64,000 nucleotides of DNA from Lewinellaceae bacterium (GTDB taxonomy: Bacteria; Bacteroidota; Bacteroidia; Chitinophagales; Saprospiraceae). Of the stretch, positions 25,099-34,058 are shown one piece after another (the first letter of the stretch is position 1; the number at the start of each line of letters is the position of its first letter). Below the pieces are notes generated by a model. The model did not search any database and had not been told where the DNA came from. It was given only the letters and a program-made list of their open reading frames with translations. The position numbers and the translations under genes are program-made. The stretch is from NCBI GenBank assembly GCA_020636275.1, contig JACJYD010000004.1, forward strand, positions 62,001-126,000, written 5' to 3'.

Positions 25099-25692
25099 AT
25101 GGTGATTAACGACTATACGTCTATGCTTTCCTACCCGGAAGTTCAAGACTTGCATAAAACCCTTCAGTCCGGCGGATTGATCCTCTTTCCTTCAGATACA
25201 GTCTGGGCAATCGGCTGCGACGCCACCCAACCCGGGGCCATCCGCCGTTTAAACGCCCTGAAGAACCGGAAGCCCGGAGATCCCTTCATTCTCCTGGTCG
25301 ATTCGATCGACATGCTGAAGAAATACGTCCGCCACGTCCATCCCCGCATTGAGACCCTCCTCTATTTCCATAACCGCCCCCTCACCGTCGTCTACGAAGA
25401 ACCGGAAAATTTGCCTTCCGAGGTCCTGGCTGCTGACGGTACGGTTGCAATCCGGGTCGTTCAGGATGAATTCTGCCGGTCCTTTATCCAGGCCCTTGGC
25501 CGGCCGATCGTGGCCACCACGGCGCACCGCGAACCCGGCCGCGTGCCGGGCCATTTCGGCGAGATCCAGTCCGATATCCTCGAAGGGGTCGACTGGGTAG
25601 CCAAATACCGCCAAAAAGAACGACATTTTGAAGGGCTCTCGGTCATCGCACGACTCGATGCCCAGGAAGAGTTGGAATTCCTGAGAGACTAA
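25099..25692 (+). CDS. tsaC: L-threonylcarbamoyladenylate synthase (Sua5/YciO/YrdC family)
   Basis: A 197-residue YrdC-fold protein: GGLILFPSDTVWAIGCDA near residue 26 is the family signature, followed by LKNRKPGDPFILLVDS (nucleotide/threonine site), NRPLTVVYEE, VAIRVVQDEFCRSFIQ and GRPIVATTAH. The family makes threonylcarbamoyl-AMP from threonine, bicarbonate and ATP for the universal t6A37 modification of ANN-decoding tRNAs. It lacks the C-terminal Sua5 domain, so it is the short TsaC/YciO type; YciO-type members may not be the main enzyme. It is a single gene ending in a strong bidirectional terminator. Confidence 0.88.
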   Translation: MVINDYTSMLSYPEVQDLHKTLQSGGLILFPSDTVWAIGCDATQPGAIRRLNALKNRKPGDPFILLVDSIDMLKKYVRHVHPRIETLLYFHNRPLTVVYEEPENLPSEVLAADGTVAIRVVQDEFCRSFIQALGRPIVATTAHREPGRVPGHFGEIQSDILEGVDWVAKYRQKERHFEGLSVIARLDAQEELEFLRD

Positions 25693-25731
25693 AAAATAAA
25701 GGGGCTGCAAAACGCAGCCCCTTTATTTTTT
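25691..25731. terminator. Bidirectional terminator between tsaC and the S41 peptidase
   Basis: A6TAAA-GGGGCTGC, an AAAAC loop and GCAGCCCC-TTTAT6 make an 18-pair stem with A and T runs on both flanks. The stop codon of the peptidase lies within it. It serves both converging genes. Confidence 0.95.
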
Positions 25732-27384
25732 CAGGAGAATGGAAAGCGGGTCCGGCTTATGCAGTATTTTCAGAGCTTCTTTCACGTCGTTGTCCCGTTC
25801 GTTCAGCACGATATAAAAGGCTTGGCTGTCGTACAATTGCCGGGCGATGCGCGCTTTTAACAGATTGAGGATCTCCCCTTTTCGCGCCAGCACCTCTCCC
25901 TCGTCGATCGGGCCGTCCTTTTCCCGGGCATAGGCCAGCAGGTCGTCCCACCACTCCGCTCCGGATTTGAATTGTTTCCGGAATTCATCCAGGGAAAGGC
26001 CCTTGTATTGTTGTTGAAAAACAGGAAGGCGCCGGAACACAAAGGCGGGAATTTGCGCCTGCAACCGGGATGCATCCTGGTCCTGATAGCTGGAATCCAG
26101 CGGCACGAACACGTCGGGGTAGATCCCCCCTCCGCCGTACACTTTTCTTCCGGTTGCCGTATAATACGCCAGGGTATCCAGGCTGGGCAGGCTGTCCTGG
26201 AAGTACAATTCTCCGTTCTGGGCCCGCTCTTCCAGGTCGTGGGCATAGGCCACCCGGTCGTCATAATCCTTCTGGATGGACCGCCCCGAGGGGATGTAAT
26301 ACCGGGCCACGGTGAGCCGTACGGCCGACCCGTCGCTCAGGTTGTATTGTTCCTGGACCAGGCCCTTGCCGTAGGACCGGCGGCCCACGATAATGCCGCG
26401 GTCATAGTCCTGAATGGCGCCGGCGAGGATCTCGCTGGCCGAGGCCGACCCTTCATCGATCAGGACCACCACATTCCGGATGGGGAATAGTGCACGGCCG
26501 CTCGTTTTCCAGTCTTCCCGTTGGGAGGTGCGTCCTTCGGTATAGACCAGCAATTTATTTTTTTCGGTAAAAAACTGACTGAGGATATCGACGGCAGAGC
26601 GGAGATACCCGCCCGGATTTTGGCGCAGGTCGAGAACGATGTCTTTCATCCCTCCGGAATCCACCATTTCCCTGACATGGGTATTGAACTCCTGGGCCGT
26701 CGTGGCGCTGAAGCGATTGATGCGGACATAGCCGATCTCCGGATCGATCATATAGGCAGCGTCGAGGCTTTCCACGGGAATGCGATCGCGGCGAATGGTG
26801 ACCTGGCGAAGTTCTTTTTCGGGATACCTCAGAATGCCGATGCGCACCTGGCTGTCCTTGGGCCCCCGCAGGCGGTCAATGATCTCGTCCGTTTCCATGC
26901 CTACACCGGCTACGAGGCTGTCTTCGATGGTAATGATATTATCGCCGGCCAGGACGCCCGCTTCTTCCGAAGGGCCATCGATCACCGGGGCGACGACCCG
27001 GATGGTATCGTCCAGGATCATAAACTCCACGCCGATCCCTTCAAAATTTCCGTCCAGGCGTTCGGATTCTTCCCGCACCCGGTCGACGGAAAGGTAGGTT
27101 GAGTGGGGGTCGAGATCGCCCAGAATTTGATCGATCGCATCCTGGATGAGTTTATCGCGATCGACGTTATCGACATATTTGGCATCGATATAGCGGAGGA
27201 GTTCTTCCAGTTTCCCGTGGCCAAACCCGTCGGCTCTGGGAATTTCTTCGGCCGAGAGGGAGAATACGGGACCTCTGGATTGCAGTTGCATTCCGATCGT
27301 AATACCTACGACGAGCATGGAGGCCAGCAGCAAGGGCGTCCAGACGAGCCATTGGCGGGCGTTACTTTGTTGAGGGTCCTTCAT
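25723..27384 (-). CDS. S41-family C-terminal processing peptidase (CtpA/Tsp-like)
   Basis: The N-terminus has a single membrane segment (WLVWTPLLLASMLVVGITIG), which anchors the protein with its body in the periplasm. Then come a helical cap (YIDAKYVDNVDRDKL), a PDZ domain at about 90-180 (FEGIGVEFMI, EAGVLAGDNIITIED) and the catalytic core with LRQNPGGYLRSAVDI, the nucleophile Ser in DEGSASASEILAGA and the Lys in GRRSYGKGLVQEQ. CtpA-type peptidases cut proteins from their C-termini. At 553 residues it has the C-terminal extension usual in Bacteroidetes. It follows the sigma factor gene after 5 bases, so the two share a transcript. Confidence 0.93.
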   Translation of the reverse strand: MKDPQQSNARQWLVWTPLLLASMLVVGITIGMQLQSRGPVFSLSAEEIPRADGFGHGKLEELLRYIDAKYVDNVDRDKLIQDAIDQILGDLDPHSTYLSVDRVREESERLDGNFEGIGVEFMILDDTIRVVAPVIDGPSEEAGVLAGDNIITIEDSLVAGVGMETDEIIDRLRGPKDSQVRIGILRYPEKELRQVTIRRDRIPVESLDAAYMIDPEIGYVRINRFSATTAQEFNTHVREMVDSGGMKDIVLDLRQNPGGYLRSAVDILSQFFTEKNKLLVYTEGRTSQREDWKTSGRALFPIRNVVVLIDEGSASASEILAGAIQDYDRGIIVGRRSYGKGLVQEQYNLSDGSAVRLTVARYYIPSGRSIQKDYDDRVAYAHDLEERAQNGELYFQDSLPSLDTLAYYTATGRKVYGGGGIYPDVFVPLDSSYQDQDASRLQAQIPAFVFRRLPVFQQQYKGLSLDEFRKQFKSGAEWWDDLLAYAREKDGPIDEGEVLARKGEILNLLKARIARQLYDSQAFYIVLNERDNDVKEALKILHKPDPLSILLKK

Positions 27385-27389
27385 GTTGG

Positions 27390-28259
27390 CTATGCGCCCA
27401 GATAGTGCTTCAAGAGTTTGCTGCGATTGGCTGAGCGAAGTTTATTGATCGCTTTATCCTTGATCTGGCGCACCCGTTCGCGGGTAAGGCCGAATTTTTC
27501 TCCGATATCTTCCAGGGACATCGGGTGTTCGACCCCGATCCCGAAATACAGTTTGATGACGTCGCACTGCCGGTCGGTCAGGGTGCTGAGGGAGCGTTCG
27601 ATCTCCCGGCGCAGCGACTCCTGGTATTCCAGGGGTTCGTCGGTTCCAGGAGTAGCGTTATTCTCCAACACGTCGAGCAGGGAGTTATCTTCCCCTTCCA
27701 CAAACGGCGCGTCCATCGACACGTGGCGGGCGGCGACTCCAAGAGTAGTTTCGACCTCTTCGGTGGGTATTTCGAGCATTTCGGCCAGCTCTTCAGGCGA
27801 CGGTTCGCGTTCGTATTCCTGTTCGAGTTCGGAAAATGCTTTGTTGATCTTGTTCAGAGAGCCTACCTTGTTAAGGGGAAGGCGGACGATGCGGGATTGT
27901 TCGGCAAGCGCCTGAAGGATCGATTGGCGGATCCACCACACCGCGTAGGAAATGAATTTAAAACCGCGCGTTTCATCAAATCGCTGGGCTGCTTTGATCA
28001 AGCCCAGGTTGCCTTCATTGATCAGGTCGCTGAGTGAAAGGCCTTGGTTTTGGTATTGTTTGGCCACTGATACGACAAAACGCAGGTTGGCTTTGGTCAG
28101 TTTTTCCAGGGCTACCTGGTCACCTTGTTTAATTCGTTTGGCTAAATCAACCTCCTCTTCCGGCGTAAGCAGATCCACCTTACCAATTTCTTGCAAATAC
28201 TTTTCCAGCGACTGGCTTTCTCTGTTGGTAATGGACTTCGTGATCTTGAGTTGTCTCAT
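27390..28259 (-). CDS. rpoD: RNA polymerase primary sigma factor (sigma-70, RpoD/SigA)
   Basis: The 289-residue protein is the short form of primary sigma factor found in Bacteroidetes, without the long region 1.1. Visible parts are region 1.2 (SLEKYLQEIGKVDLLTPEEE), region 2 (ANLRFVVSVAKQYQNQGL, LINEGNLGLIKAAQRFDETR, FKFISYAVWWIRQSI), region 3 (RLPLNKVGSLNKINKA) and region 4 (LTDRQCDVIKLYFGIG, MSLEDIGEKFGLTRERVRQI). It directs polymerase to TTTG/TAnnTTTG promoters. Its own promoter at 28429-28459 matches that pattern. The S41 peptidase gene follows after 5 bases. Confidence 0.97.
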   Translation of the reverse strand: MRQLKITKSITNRESQSLEKYLQEIGKVDLLTPEEEVDLAKRIKQGDQVALEKLTKANLRFVVSVAKQYQNQGLSLSDLINEGNLGLIKAAQRFDETRGFKFISYAVWWIRQSILQALAEQSRIVRLPLNKVGSLNKINKAFSELEQEYEREPSPEELAEMLEIPTEEVETTLGVAARHVSMDAPFVEGEDNSLLDVLENNATPGTDEPLEYQESLRREIERSLSTLTDRQCDVIKLYFGIGVEHPMSLEDIGEKFGLTRERVRQIKDKAINKLRSANRSKLLKHYLGA

Positions 28260-28298
28260 CTAGACGCGCAATTTTTGGTTACAGAAACATTTAATAAC

Positions 28299-28319
28299 AA
28301 CTCACAGGCCCTGTGAGTT
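28299..28319. promoter_or_regulatory. Perfect palindrome in the rpoD leader
   Basis: AACTCACAGG and CCTGTGAGTT mirror each other around a single C, giving 10 perfect pairs. It lies about 40 bases upstream of the rpoD start codon, within the predicted leader. It could be an operator or a hairpin; no matching regulator is recognisable here. Confidence 0.6.
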
Positions 28320-28428
28320 TGGAGAGGATATGCAGATGGGATGATTTCTAGTAGGTTTTGGATGATGACCGGTTAAAAAGAGCGGATTTTATGCGTATAT
28401 CTGCACACACGACCCTTTTTTTGCGATG

Positions 28429-28459
28429 CAAAGTTAATCCAATAGGGTATTGGTGTCAA
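28429..28459 (-). promoter_or_regulatory. Promoter of the rpoD-ctp operon
   Basis: On the minus strand TTG (28457-28459, in CTTGACACC) is followed after 20 bases by TAACTTTG (28429-28436), an exact -7 box. Transcription would start near 28421, leaving a leader of about 160 bases. The remaining gap up to 28724 shows a T-rich stretch and no gene or clear signal for the START-like gene. Confidence 0.78.
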
Positions 28460-28724
28460 GCCACCGGGGCTTCCTTTGCGATAAAAAAACGTTTGGGAGC
28501 ATGCAGACGCTGACTGAATATGTGTAAATAACACAATATCAACCCCAATAAGTTCCTTGCCTCCGCTCCACATACCGGATGAAACATTTTCTTTAAAAAC
28601 AATTCCTCCGGCTTCCTGGGCGATTCCTGGTAAAATGATTTATACTATTTGGAAAAATCGGATTTTTATTCTTTATTGCGGGGGCAGTGGAGCAGTCCAC
28701 GATTCATAAAACCCCCATCGCGGA

Positions 28725-29105
28725 ATGGAACGCACAAAGATTGAGTTGGAATATATTTTCAGGGCCTCCCCTACGATCGTTTACAATTTCCTGACCACCC
28801 CTGCCTGTCTGGTAAGATGGTTTTGCGATTCGGTCGATATCAATGGGGTGACCTATTCTTTTGTGTGGGACAATTTTGCGGAAGTCGCCACTCTCTCCGA
28901 AGATATCGAGGAGGAAAGGGTACACTTCGAATGGGAAGACAAGGAGGAAGGGGAATTTCTCGAGTTTCGGATCTCCACCTCCCCGATCACTGGCGAAACC
29001 ATTCTTGAAATTACCGACTTCTGCGATTCGGACGAAGTCTCCGACTACAAAAAGCTCTGGGAAAGCCAGATCCGGGACCTGCGCAAGGAAATGGGGGATG
29101 CATAA
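28725..29105 (+). CDS. START-like (SRPBCC/AHSA1-type) domain protein
   Basis: The 126-residue protein begins MERTKIELEYIFRASPTIVYNFLTTPACLVRWF, with the P-x-V-Y/W-x-F-L-T-x-P pattern that opens SRPBCC helix-grip domains, and continues with strands VHFEWEDKEEGEFLEFRI and TILEITDF and a C-terminal helix (YKKLWESQIRDLRKEM). Small START-like proteins of this shape are conserved across Bacteroidetes; no ligand is established. It is followed after 12 bases by the AddB-like nuclease gene, suggesting co-transcription without revealing a shared role. Confidence 0.82.
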   Translation: MERTKIELEYIFRASPTIVYNFLTTPACLVRWFCDSVDINGVTYSFVWDNFAEVATLSEDIEEERVHFEWEDKEEGEFLEFRISTSPITGETILEITDFCDSDEVSDYKKLWESQIRDLRKEMGDA

Positions 29106-29117
29106 GATGTATTTTCT

Positions 29118-31832
29118 ATGGACATCTACTTCGGCACCCATCTCGATAGCGGCTCCCTCTTCCGGGAAACTGAGGCTGAAGCCGGCGTCCAGCGAGTAGG
29201 CCCACAAGGGCTCCTCTATCTGCTCGAATCCGTCCTCGGCCTGGCCGGCCACCCTTCCGATACCGAATACCTCCGCCTCGAAGCCTACCGGCAGACCGTT
29301 CGCCAATACCTCGCTTCGGATCCGGATGCTTTCTTCGCCGCCTCCTTCCAGGCCGACCAGTTTGCTACGGCGGCTGACCTGCTCTCCCGCCGGGACGAGC
29401 TCCTGGCCGCCGGATGGGATTTCCGGGAAACCGCCAACCAGCCCCACCGCCTCACTGTTCTGAGTCGCCTGGAAACGATGTGGGAACAAGCCGGCTTGCC
29501 GGGCTACGCCGACCGGATGGAAGCGGTCCTGCGACTACTCCCCAGGCTCCGCCATCCTTTCCGTACCTTCTATCACCTCGAACCTTTCGATCTGCTCCCC
29601 CGGTCCATTCAACGATTGCTCGCCCTTCTCCCCCAAACCGCATCGGGCCCCTTCCAACTTTCGGCCTATTCTCCGGACTTTACTCCTCCGAAAGGCGACC
29701 TCGGCGATTTCAGGGAAGCCCTCCTGCAACGGGGCACTGGCAAAAAAGAAAAAATACAGGCCCGCGGCGACGGATCCCTCCTGCTCCTGACCTGCCCGAC
29801 AGCCATCGACGGAGCAGAATACCTGGCCCAATTGTTGCGCCATAATTCAGCCTTCCGGCCGGCTCTGCTCATTCCGGAAAAGAACCGGGTGCTCGACGCC
29901 GCCCTGATCCAGGAAGGGCTGCCCAGCCTGGGCATTCAATCGGCCTCCCTGGCGCGTCCCTCCCTGCAGATCCTGAAGCTCATCCCGGCATTCCTCTGGA
30001 CGCCCATCGATCCGTATAAGATCCTTGAATTCGTCTCCCTGCCCGTCAAACCGCTGCCCGACGACCTGGCTCAGGTCATCGCCGCCCAGATGTCTCAATC
30101 GCCCGGCCTGCAGGGGGAAAACTGGAACCGCGCCATCGCCCGCTATTTCGACGAACTCCGGAGCGGCGCCCGGGGCGATCGCCACGGCTCCTACGACGAA
30201 GCCAACGAACAATACCGCTTCTGGTTTGGCCGAAAGCGCTATCCCATCGACCAAACCGTGCCCCGAACCGAGGTGATCCAGCTCTATGAAAAAGTGCGGT
30301 TCTGGGCCTTCGATGCCTTTGAAGCCGGAAAGGGAAGTTCCCTCCTTGTGCTTAGCGAGCAAGCCAAGCGCATCGTCGAGCTGCTCTCCGCCCTGCCCGA
30401 GGAGGACCTGAGCCACCTCGAACTGGAACGCATCGTGCGGACGATCTACCAGCCCTCCCCGGTCGTTTTTCACGAGGCCGAATCGACCCACCTGCCCTAC
30501 GTGCACCACCCCGGCGCCTTTCTCGATCCGGTAGAAGACCTGGTCTGGTGGAATTTTGTCGAAACGGAACCGGTCCAGTTTTTCTCGCGCTGGTATCCTC
30601 CTGAAATCAAATACCTCGAAGCAGCAGGCGTATCGCTCGATCCGCCTGCTCTCCAAAATCAGCGTCAACTCTGGCAACGGATCCAACCCGTCCTGAAAAC
30701 GGGTAAGCGGCTCCTGCTGATCATCCCGCGAAGCCTTCGGGGAGACCAGACCACCCCTCATCCGCTCATGGGCGATCTGGAGGCCACCTTTTCCAATCTC
30801 GGGACCCTGCACTGTGAATTGGGACCCGATAGCGGGTCCACCCTGCTCCAGGCCCATTTCCAATTGCCGAAATTCACCGCCCTTCCCTATCACCGGTTGG
30901 GCCGGCCCAAACCCTTCATCCAGGCGCCCGGCCTCCACCAACTAGCCGACCGGGAAAACGAGACCTTCAGCAGCCTCAATGCACTTTTCTACTACCCCTA
31001 CCAGTGGGTATTCCAGTATAAGCTAAAATTGAAAAAATCGTCCATCCTCAGCATCGTGCCCGATGAGACCCTGATGGGGAACCTCGCCCACCGGCTCTTC
31101 GAAAAGCTGTTCGAAGAACCTTTCCATTCCTGGGACAAGCCCCGGCTCGAGCGTTGGGTGGAGGAAACGTCCAACGATCTGTTCTACAAGGAAGGCGCCG
31201 TGCTGCTCCTCTACGGCCGCGAACCCGAGCGGATCCGCTTCCTCAAACAGGTCCAGTTCGCGGCCTGGACCCTGACCACTTACATCCGCAACAACCAGTG
31301 GACGGTTGAAAGCAGCGAGCTCCCGCTTGAGGGCCAATTTGCAGGGATCCGCGTGAAAGGCATTGCCGATGTCGTGCTCAAACGGGGCGAACGGGAAAAA
31401 GCCGTTCTCGACCTGAAATGGCGGGGCGCCAACTTCCGGGAGAACAGCATCCGCAATGAAGAAGACCTCCAGCTGGTTCTCTATTCAAACCTGGCCTGCG
31501 AGCAGAAAGACTGGGCGCATACGGCCTATTTTATCATCAATCGCAGCAAACTGCTGACGCGCACCAACCACGCTTTCGGTGAAGTGATCCCCCTGGCCCC
31601 GCAGAGCGACCCCGCCGAAGTAAATGCCCGGATCTGGTCGCGCATGGAACATACCTTCCGCTGGCGCATGCGCCAGCTCAGCGCCGGAGCCGTGGAGGTC
31701 CGGTGTCAACACACTCTCCCTGACCTCGACCTGACTTACCAGGACGACCCCGACATGCTCGATATTCTGGAAATGAAAACAGAAGACGCCCGGTTTGACG
31801 ATTACCGGACACTGATCAACCTGATCCAGTGA
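29118..31832 (+). CDS. AddB-like protein with C-terminal PD-(D/E)XK nuclease domain
   Basis: This 904-residue protein opens with a region like the N-terminal helicase-like part of AddB-type recombination proteins (QGLLYLLESVLGL) but shows no Walker A motif. The C-terminal 260 residues form a PD-(D/E)XK (Cas4/RecB-like) nuclease: FSSLNALFYYPYQWVFQYKL, MGNLAHRLFEKLF with the first His, GIADVVLKRGEREKAVLDLKW with the Asp and D-x-K centre, and a later QLVLYSNLA helix. I do not see an iron-sulphur Cys set. AddA/B complexes resect DNA double-strand ends before RecA loading. No UvrD/AddA helicase gene is adjacent, so the partner would be elsewhere. The family call is fairly sure, the complex is inference. 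Confidence 0.75.
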   Translation: MDIYFGTHLDSGSLFRETEAEAGVQRVGPQGLLYLLESVLGLAGHPSDTEYLRLEAYRQTVRQYLASDPDAFFAASFQADQFATAADLLSRRDELLAAGWDFRETANQPHRLTVLSRLETMWEQAGLPGYADRMEAVLRLLPRLRHPFRTFYHLEPFDLLPRSIQRLLALLPQTASGPFQLSAYSPDFTPPKGDLGDFREALLQRGTGKKEKIQARGDGSLLLLTCPTAIDGAEYLAQLLRHNSAFRPALLIPEKNRVLDAALIQEGLPSLGIQSASLARPSLQILKLIPAFLWTPIDPYKILEFVSLPVKPLPDDLAQVIAAQMSQSPGLQGENWNRAIARYFDELRSGARGDRHGSYDEANEQYRFWFGRKRYPIDQTVPRTEVIQLYEKVRFWAFDAFEAGKGSSLLVLSEQAKRIVELLSALPEEDLSHLELERIVRTIYQPSPVVFHEAESTHLPYVHHPGAFLDPVEDLVWWNFVETEPVQFFSRWYPPEIKYLEAAGVSLDPPALQNQRQLWQRIQPVLKTGKRLLLIIPRSLRGDQTTPHPLMGDLEATFSNLGTLHCELGPDSGSTLLQAHFQLPKFTALPYHRLGRPKPFIQAPGLHQLADRENETFSSLNALFYYPYQWVFQYKLKLKKSSILSIVPDETLMGNLAHRLFEKLFEEPFHSWDKPRLERWVEETSNDLFYKEGAVLLLYGREPERIRFLKQVQFAAWTLTTYIRNNQWTVESSELPLEGQFAGIRVKGIADVVLKRGEREKAVLDLKWRGANFRENSIRNEEDLQLVLYSNLACEQKDWAHTAYFIINRSKLLTRTNHAFGEVIPLAPQSDPAEVNARIWSRMEHTFRWRMRQLSAGAVEVRCQHTLPDLDLTYQDDPDMLDILEMKTEDARFDDYRTLINLIQ

Positions 31833-31851
31833 AGGGGTACGCGCCCTTTTC

Positions 31852-32175
31852 CTATTCTTTGGCCAATTTTACCACCAGCCCGTTCAACTCCGGGGCAAGG
31901 CGGATCTGGCAGCCCAGGCGGGAGTTGGCCTCTACGAAAAAAGCCTGGTCAAGCATATTTTCTTCGTCTTCGGAAGCAGGCGTGAGCGCATGATTGCTCA
32001 GGACATACATATGGCAGGAGGCGCACAGGGCCATGCCCCCGCAAGTGCCTTCCATCGGCAAGCCGTAGGCTTTGCACAACTCCATCATATTCATATTCAT
32101 ATCGGTGGGGCCCTCCAGCTCGCGGGTTACCCCTTCCCGGTCGATCACCCTCAAACGGATCATATCCTGGTTCAT
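31852..32175 (-). CDS. [2Fe-2S] ferredoxin
   Basis: The start at 32175 (MNQDMIRLRVIDREG) gives a 107-residue adrenodoxin-type ferredoxin; a longer frame only extends into the neighbouring gene. The cluster ligands are in GTCGGMALCASCHMYV (three Cys in the C-x5-C-x2-C spacing) and the fourth in SRLGCQIRL about 36 residues later. LEGPTDMNMNMMELCKAYG is the helix before the cluster. It carries single electrons, most likely from the reductase encoded 11 bases upstream, whose stop lies at 32187. Final acceptor unknown. Confidence 0.93.
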   Translation of the reverse strand: MNQDMIRLRVIDREGVTRELEGPTDMNMNMMELCKAYGLPMEGTCGGMALCASCHMYVLSNHALTPASEDEENMLDQAFFVEANSRLGCQIRLAPELNGLVVKLAKE

Positions 32176-32186
32176 AGCGATCACAT

Positions 32187-33191
32187 CTAAAACCCGGTAA
32201 CGCCGGTTACCGTGGTGTATTTGAACGAAAGTTTCTTCTCTGGATTGACGCGCTTGTAGGCTGACTGGACCATCAGCGTGCCTTCGTGGAAACCACACAG
32301 AATGAGCTTGAGCTTTCCGGGGTAGGTATTGATATCGCCGATGGCGTAGATACCGGGAATATTGGTGCTGTAATCCAGCGGGTTGACCTCGATGGCGTTG
32401 TTGTCGAGTTGCAGCCCCCAATCGGCAATCGGACCGAGCTTGGGAGAAAGACCGAACAAGGGGATGAAATAATCGGTTCCCTCCACCCGGTTCTCCCTTT
32501 CGTCTTCCTGGATCTCCACCCCGCCGAGCACGCCGTTTCCTTCCAGCCCTACCACCTGCGCCCGGGTAATGATCCGGATCCGGCCCTGTTTTTCCAGGGT
32601 CAGTACCTTCTCCACCGAATCGGGGGCGCCGCGGAACTCGGAGCGGCGGTGCACCAGCACCACTTCTTCAGCGATATCGGCCAGGAAGATCGCCCAATCG
32701 AGCGCCGAATCGCCGCCGCCGGCGATAACCACCCTTTTTTGGCGGTATTTTTCCGGGTCTTTCACGATATAGTCGACGCCTTTGTCTTCGTAGTCTTCAA
32801 TACGTTCGATCGGTGGTTTGCGCGGTTCAAAACATCCCAGGCCGCCTGCGATGACGACTACCGGAGCGACGAGCACCGTTCCCTTGTTCGTGATCAGCCT
32901 GAAACGGCCATCTTCCATCCGTTCAAAGGTCTCCGCCCGTTCACCCAGTGTGAAGCCGGGTTTAAACGGCTCGATCTGCTTCATCAGGTTCTGAACCAGA
33001 TCGCCGGCAAGGATCACCGGGTATCCGGGGATGTCGTAAATGGGCTTCTTAGGATAGATCTCGGCCAGTTGCCCCCCTGGAACAGCCAGCGAATCGACCA
33101 GGTGACAGTGCATTTTCAGCAATCCTGCTTCAAATACTGCGAACAATCCGGCAGGGCCGGCGCCAATAATGATAATATCCGTTTCGATCAT
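32187..33191 (-). CDS. Ferredoxin-NADP reductase, thioredoxin-reductase-like (FNR type 2)
   Basis: I start at MIETDIIIIGAGPAGL; the 9 extra upstream codons add nothing. Motifs: FAD-binding GAGPAGLFAVFEAG (residues about 9-22), GGQLAEIYPKKPIYDIPGYP, a second Rossmann motif VVIAGGGDSALDWAI near 160 for NAD(P)H, and GIYAIGDINTYPGKLKLI near 285 closing the FAD site. The redox CxxC of true thioredoxin reductase is missing, and 334 residues is the usual size of the YumC-type ferredoxin/flavodoxin-NADP reductase. The ferredoxin gene directly downstream makes it the likely partner. Confidence 0.92.
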   Translation of the reverse strand: MIETDIIIIGAGPAGLFAVFEAGLLKMHCHLVDSLAVPGGQLAEIYPKKPIYDIPGYPVILAGDLVQNLMKQIEPFKPGFTLGERAETFERMEDGRFRLITNKGTVLVAPVVVIAGGLGCFEPRKPPIERIEDYEDKGVDYIVKDPEKYRQKRVVIAGGGDSALDWAIFLADIAEEVVLVHRRSEFRGAPDSVEKVLTLEKQGRIRIITRAQVVGLEGNGVLGGVEIQEDERENRVEGTDYFIPLFGLSPKLGPIADWGLQLDNNAIEVNPLDYSTNIPGIYAIGDINTYPGKLKLILCGFHEGTLMVQSAYKRVNPEKKLSFKYTTVTGVTGF

Positions 33192-33254
33192 GTTGAACAC
33201 ATTTCGATGCCAAAACACTCCAAACGGATAATAGTTTAAGGAGGGGATTTTTAC

Positions 33255-34031
33255 TTACTTTCCCTGAAAAACCGGCGCTCGTTTCTCCAGAAAAGCGCCG
33301 GCGCCTTCTTTGAAATCCGAGGTACCTGTTGTATGGGCAAAGGCGTTCACTTCAGTTTCAAAGCCGACGGAGTCAAACTGGAAATAGGCATTGACCGATT
33401 CGATGACCTTGGCCACGGCGATGGGACCTTTGGCTGTGATTTTTGCCAGGATCTCCTGCGCTTTTTCCAACAGGGATTCCTGGGGTACCACGTGGTTGAC
33501 CAATCCCAATTGCAGGGCCTCCGCGGCGGAGATCATATCGCCGGTAAGCAGGAGTTCCATGGCCTTGCCCTTGCCGATGTGCTGGATCAGGCGCTGGGTT
33601 CCGCCGTAGCCGGGAATGAGACCGAGGTTGACCTCCGGCTGGCCGAAACGGGCATTTTCGCTGGCGATGCGCAGGTGGCAGGCCATGGCCAGTTCGCAGC
33701 CGCCGCCGAGGGCAAAGCCGTTCACCGCGGCGATCACGGGCTTGGGGAAACGCTCGATGGCAAAGAAGGTATCATGACCCCGCTGGGCCATTTCCCGCCC
33801 TTTCTCCACGTCGAGCTCCAGAAATTCGGAGATGTCGGCGCCCGCCACAAAAGCCTTTGGCCCCGCCCCCGTCAGAATGACGCCGTTAAGGGCCCGATTG
33901 GGCGCATCTTCTTCAAAAAGCCGCTTCAACTCCAGCATGGTCTGGGTATTCAGGGCATTCAGGGCTTTCTCCCTGTTGATCGTCACGGTCAGGATGCCGT
34001 TCGCTTCGTGGAGCAGGAGGTTCTGGTACAT
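33255..34031 (-). CDS. Enoyl-CoA hydratase/isomerase family protein (crotonase-like)
   Basis: From the ATG giving MYQNLLLHEANGILTVTINR the protein has 258 residues, the standard crotonase length. The oxyanion-hole and active-site segments are clear: KAFVAGADISEFLE, ALGGGCELAMACHLRIA (with the catalytic-type Glu), and FGQPEVNLGLIPGYGGTQRL with the second Glu. This set fits a true enoyl-CoA hydratase acting in beta-oxidation or 3-hydroxybutyryl-CoA metabolism; isomerases of the same fold cannot be excluded. It stands as a single gene behind the terminator at 34059-34095. Confidence 0.92.
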   Translation of the reverse strand: MYQNLLLHEANGILTVTINREKALNALNTQTMLELKRLFEEDAPNRALNGVILTGAGPKAFVAGADISEFLELDVEKGREMAQRGHDTFFAIERFPKPVIAAVNGFALGGGCELAMACHLRIASENARFGQPEVNLGLIPGYGGTQRLIQHIGKGKAMELLLTGDMISAAEALQLGLVNHVVPQESLLEKAQEILAKITAKGPIAVAKVIESVNAYFQFDSVGFETEVNAFAHTTGTSDFKEGAGAFLEKRAPVFQGK

Positions 34032-34058
34032 ACCTTTTTTTCGCAAACTTATAAAAAA

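Noticed and set aside
28373..28573. 66-codon minus-strand gene in front of rpoD
   Set aside because: It covers the rpoD promoter and has no recognisable features.
29118..31832. Cas4 or phage nuclease
   Set aside because: The nuclease domain is of the broad Cas4/RecB type, but the long AddB-like N-terminus and absence of cas or phage genes speak against it.
31852..32421. 189-residue version of the ferredoxin
   Set aside because: The first 82 residues are an out-of-frame reading of the reductase gene; the ATG at 32175 gives a normal ferredoxin.
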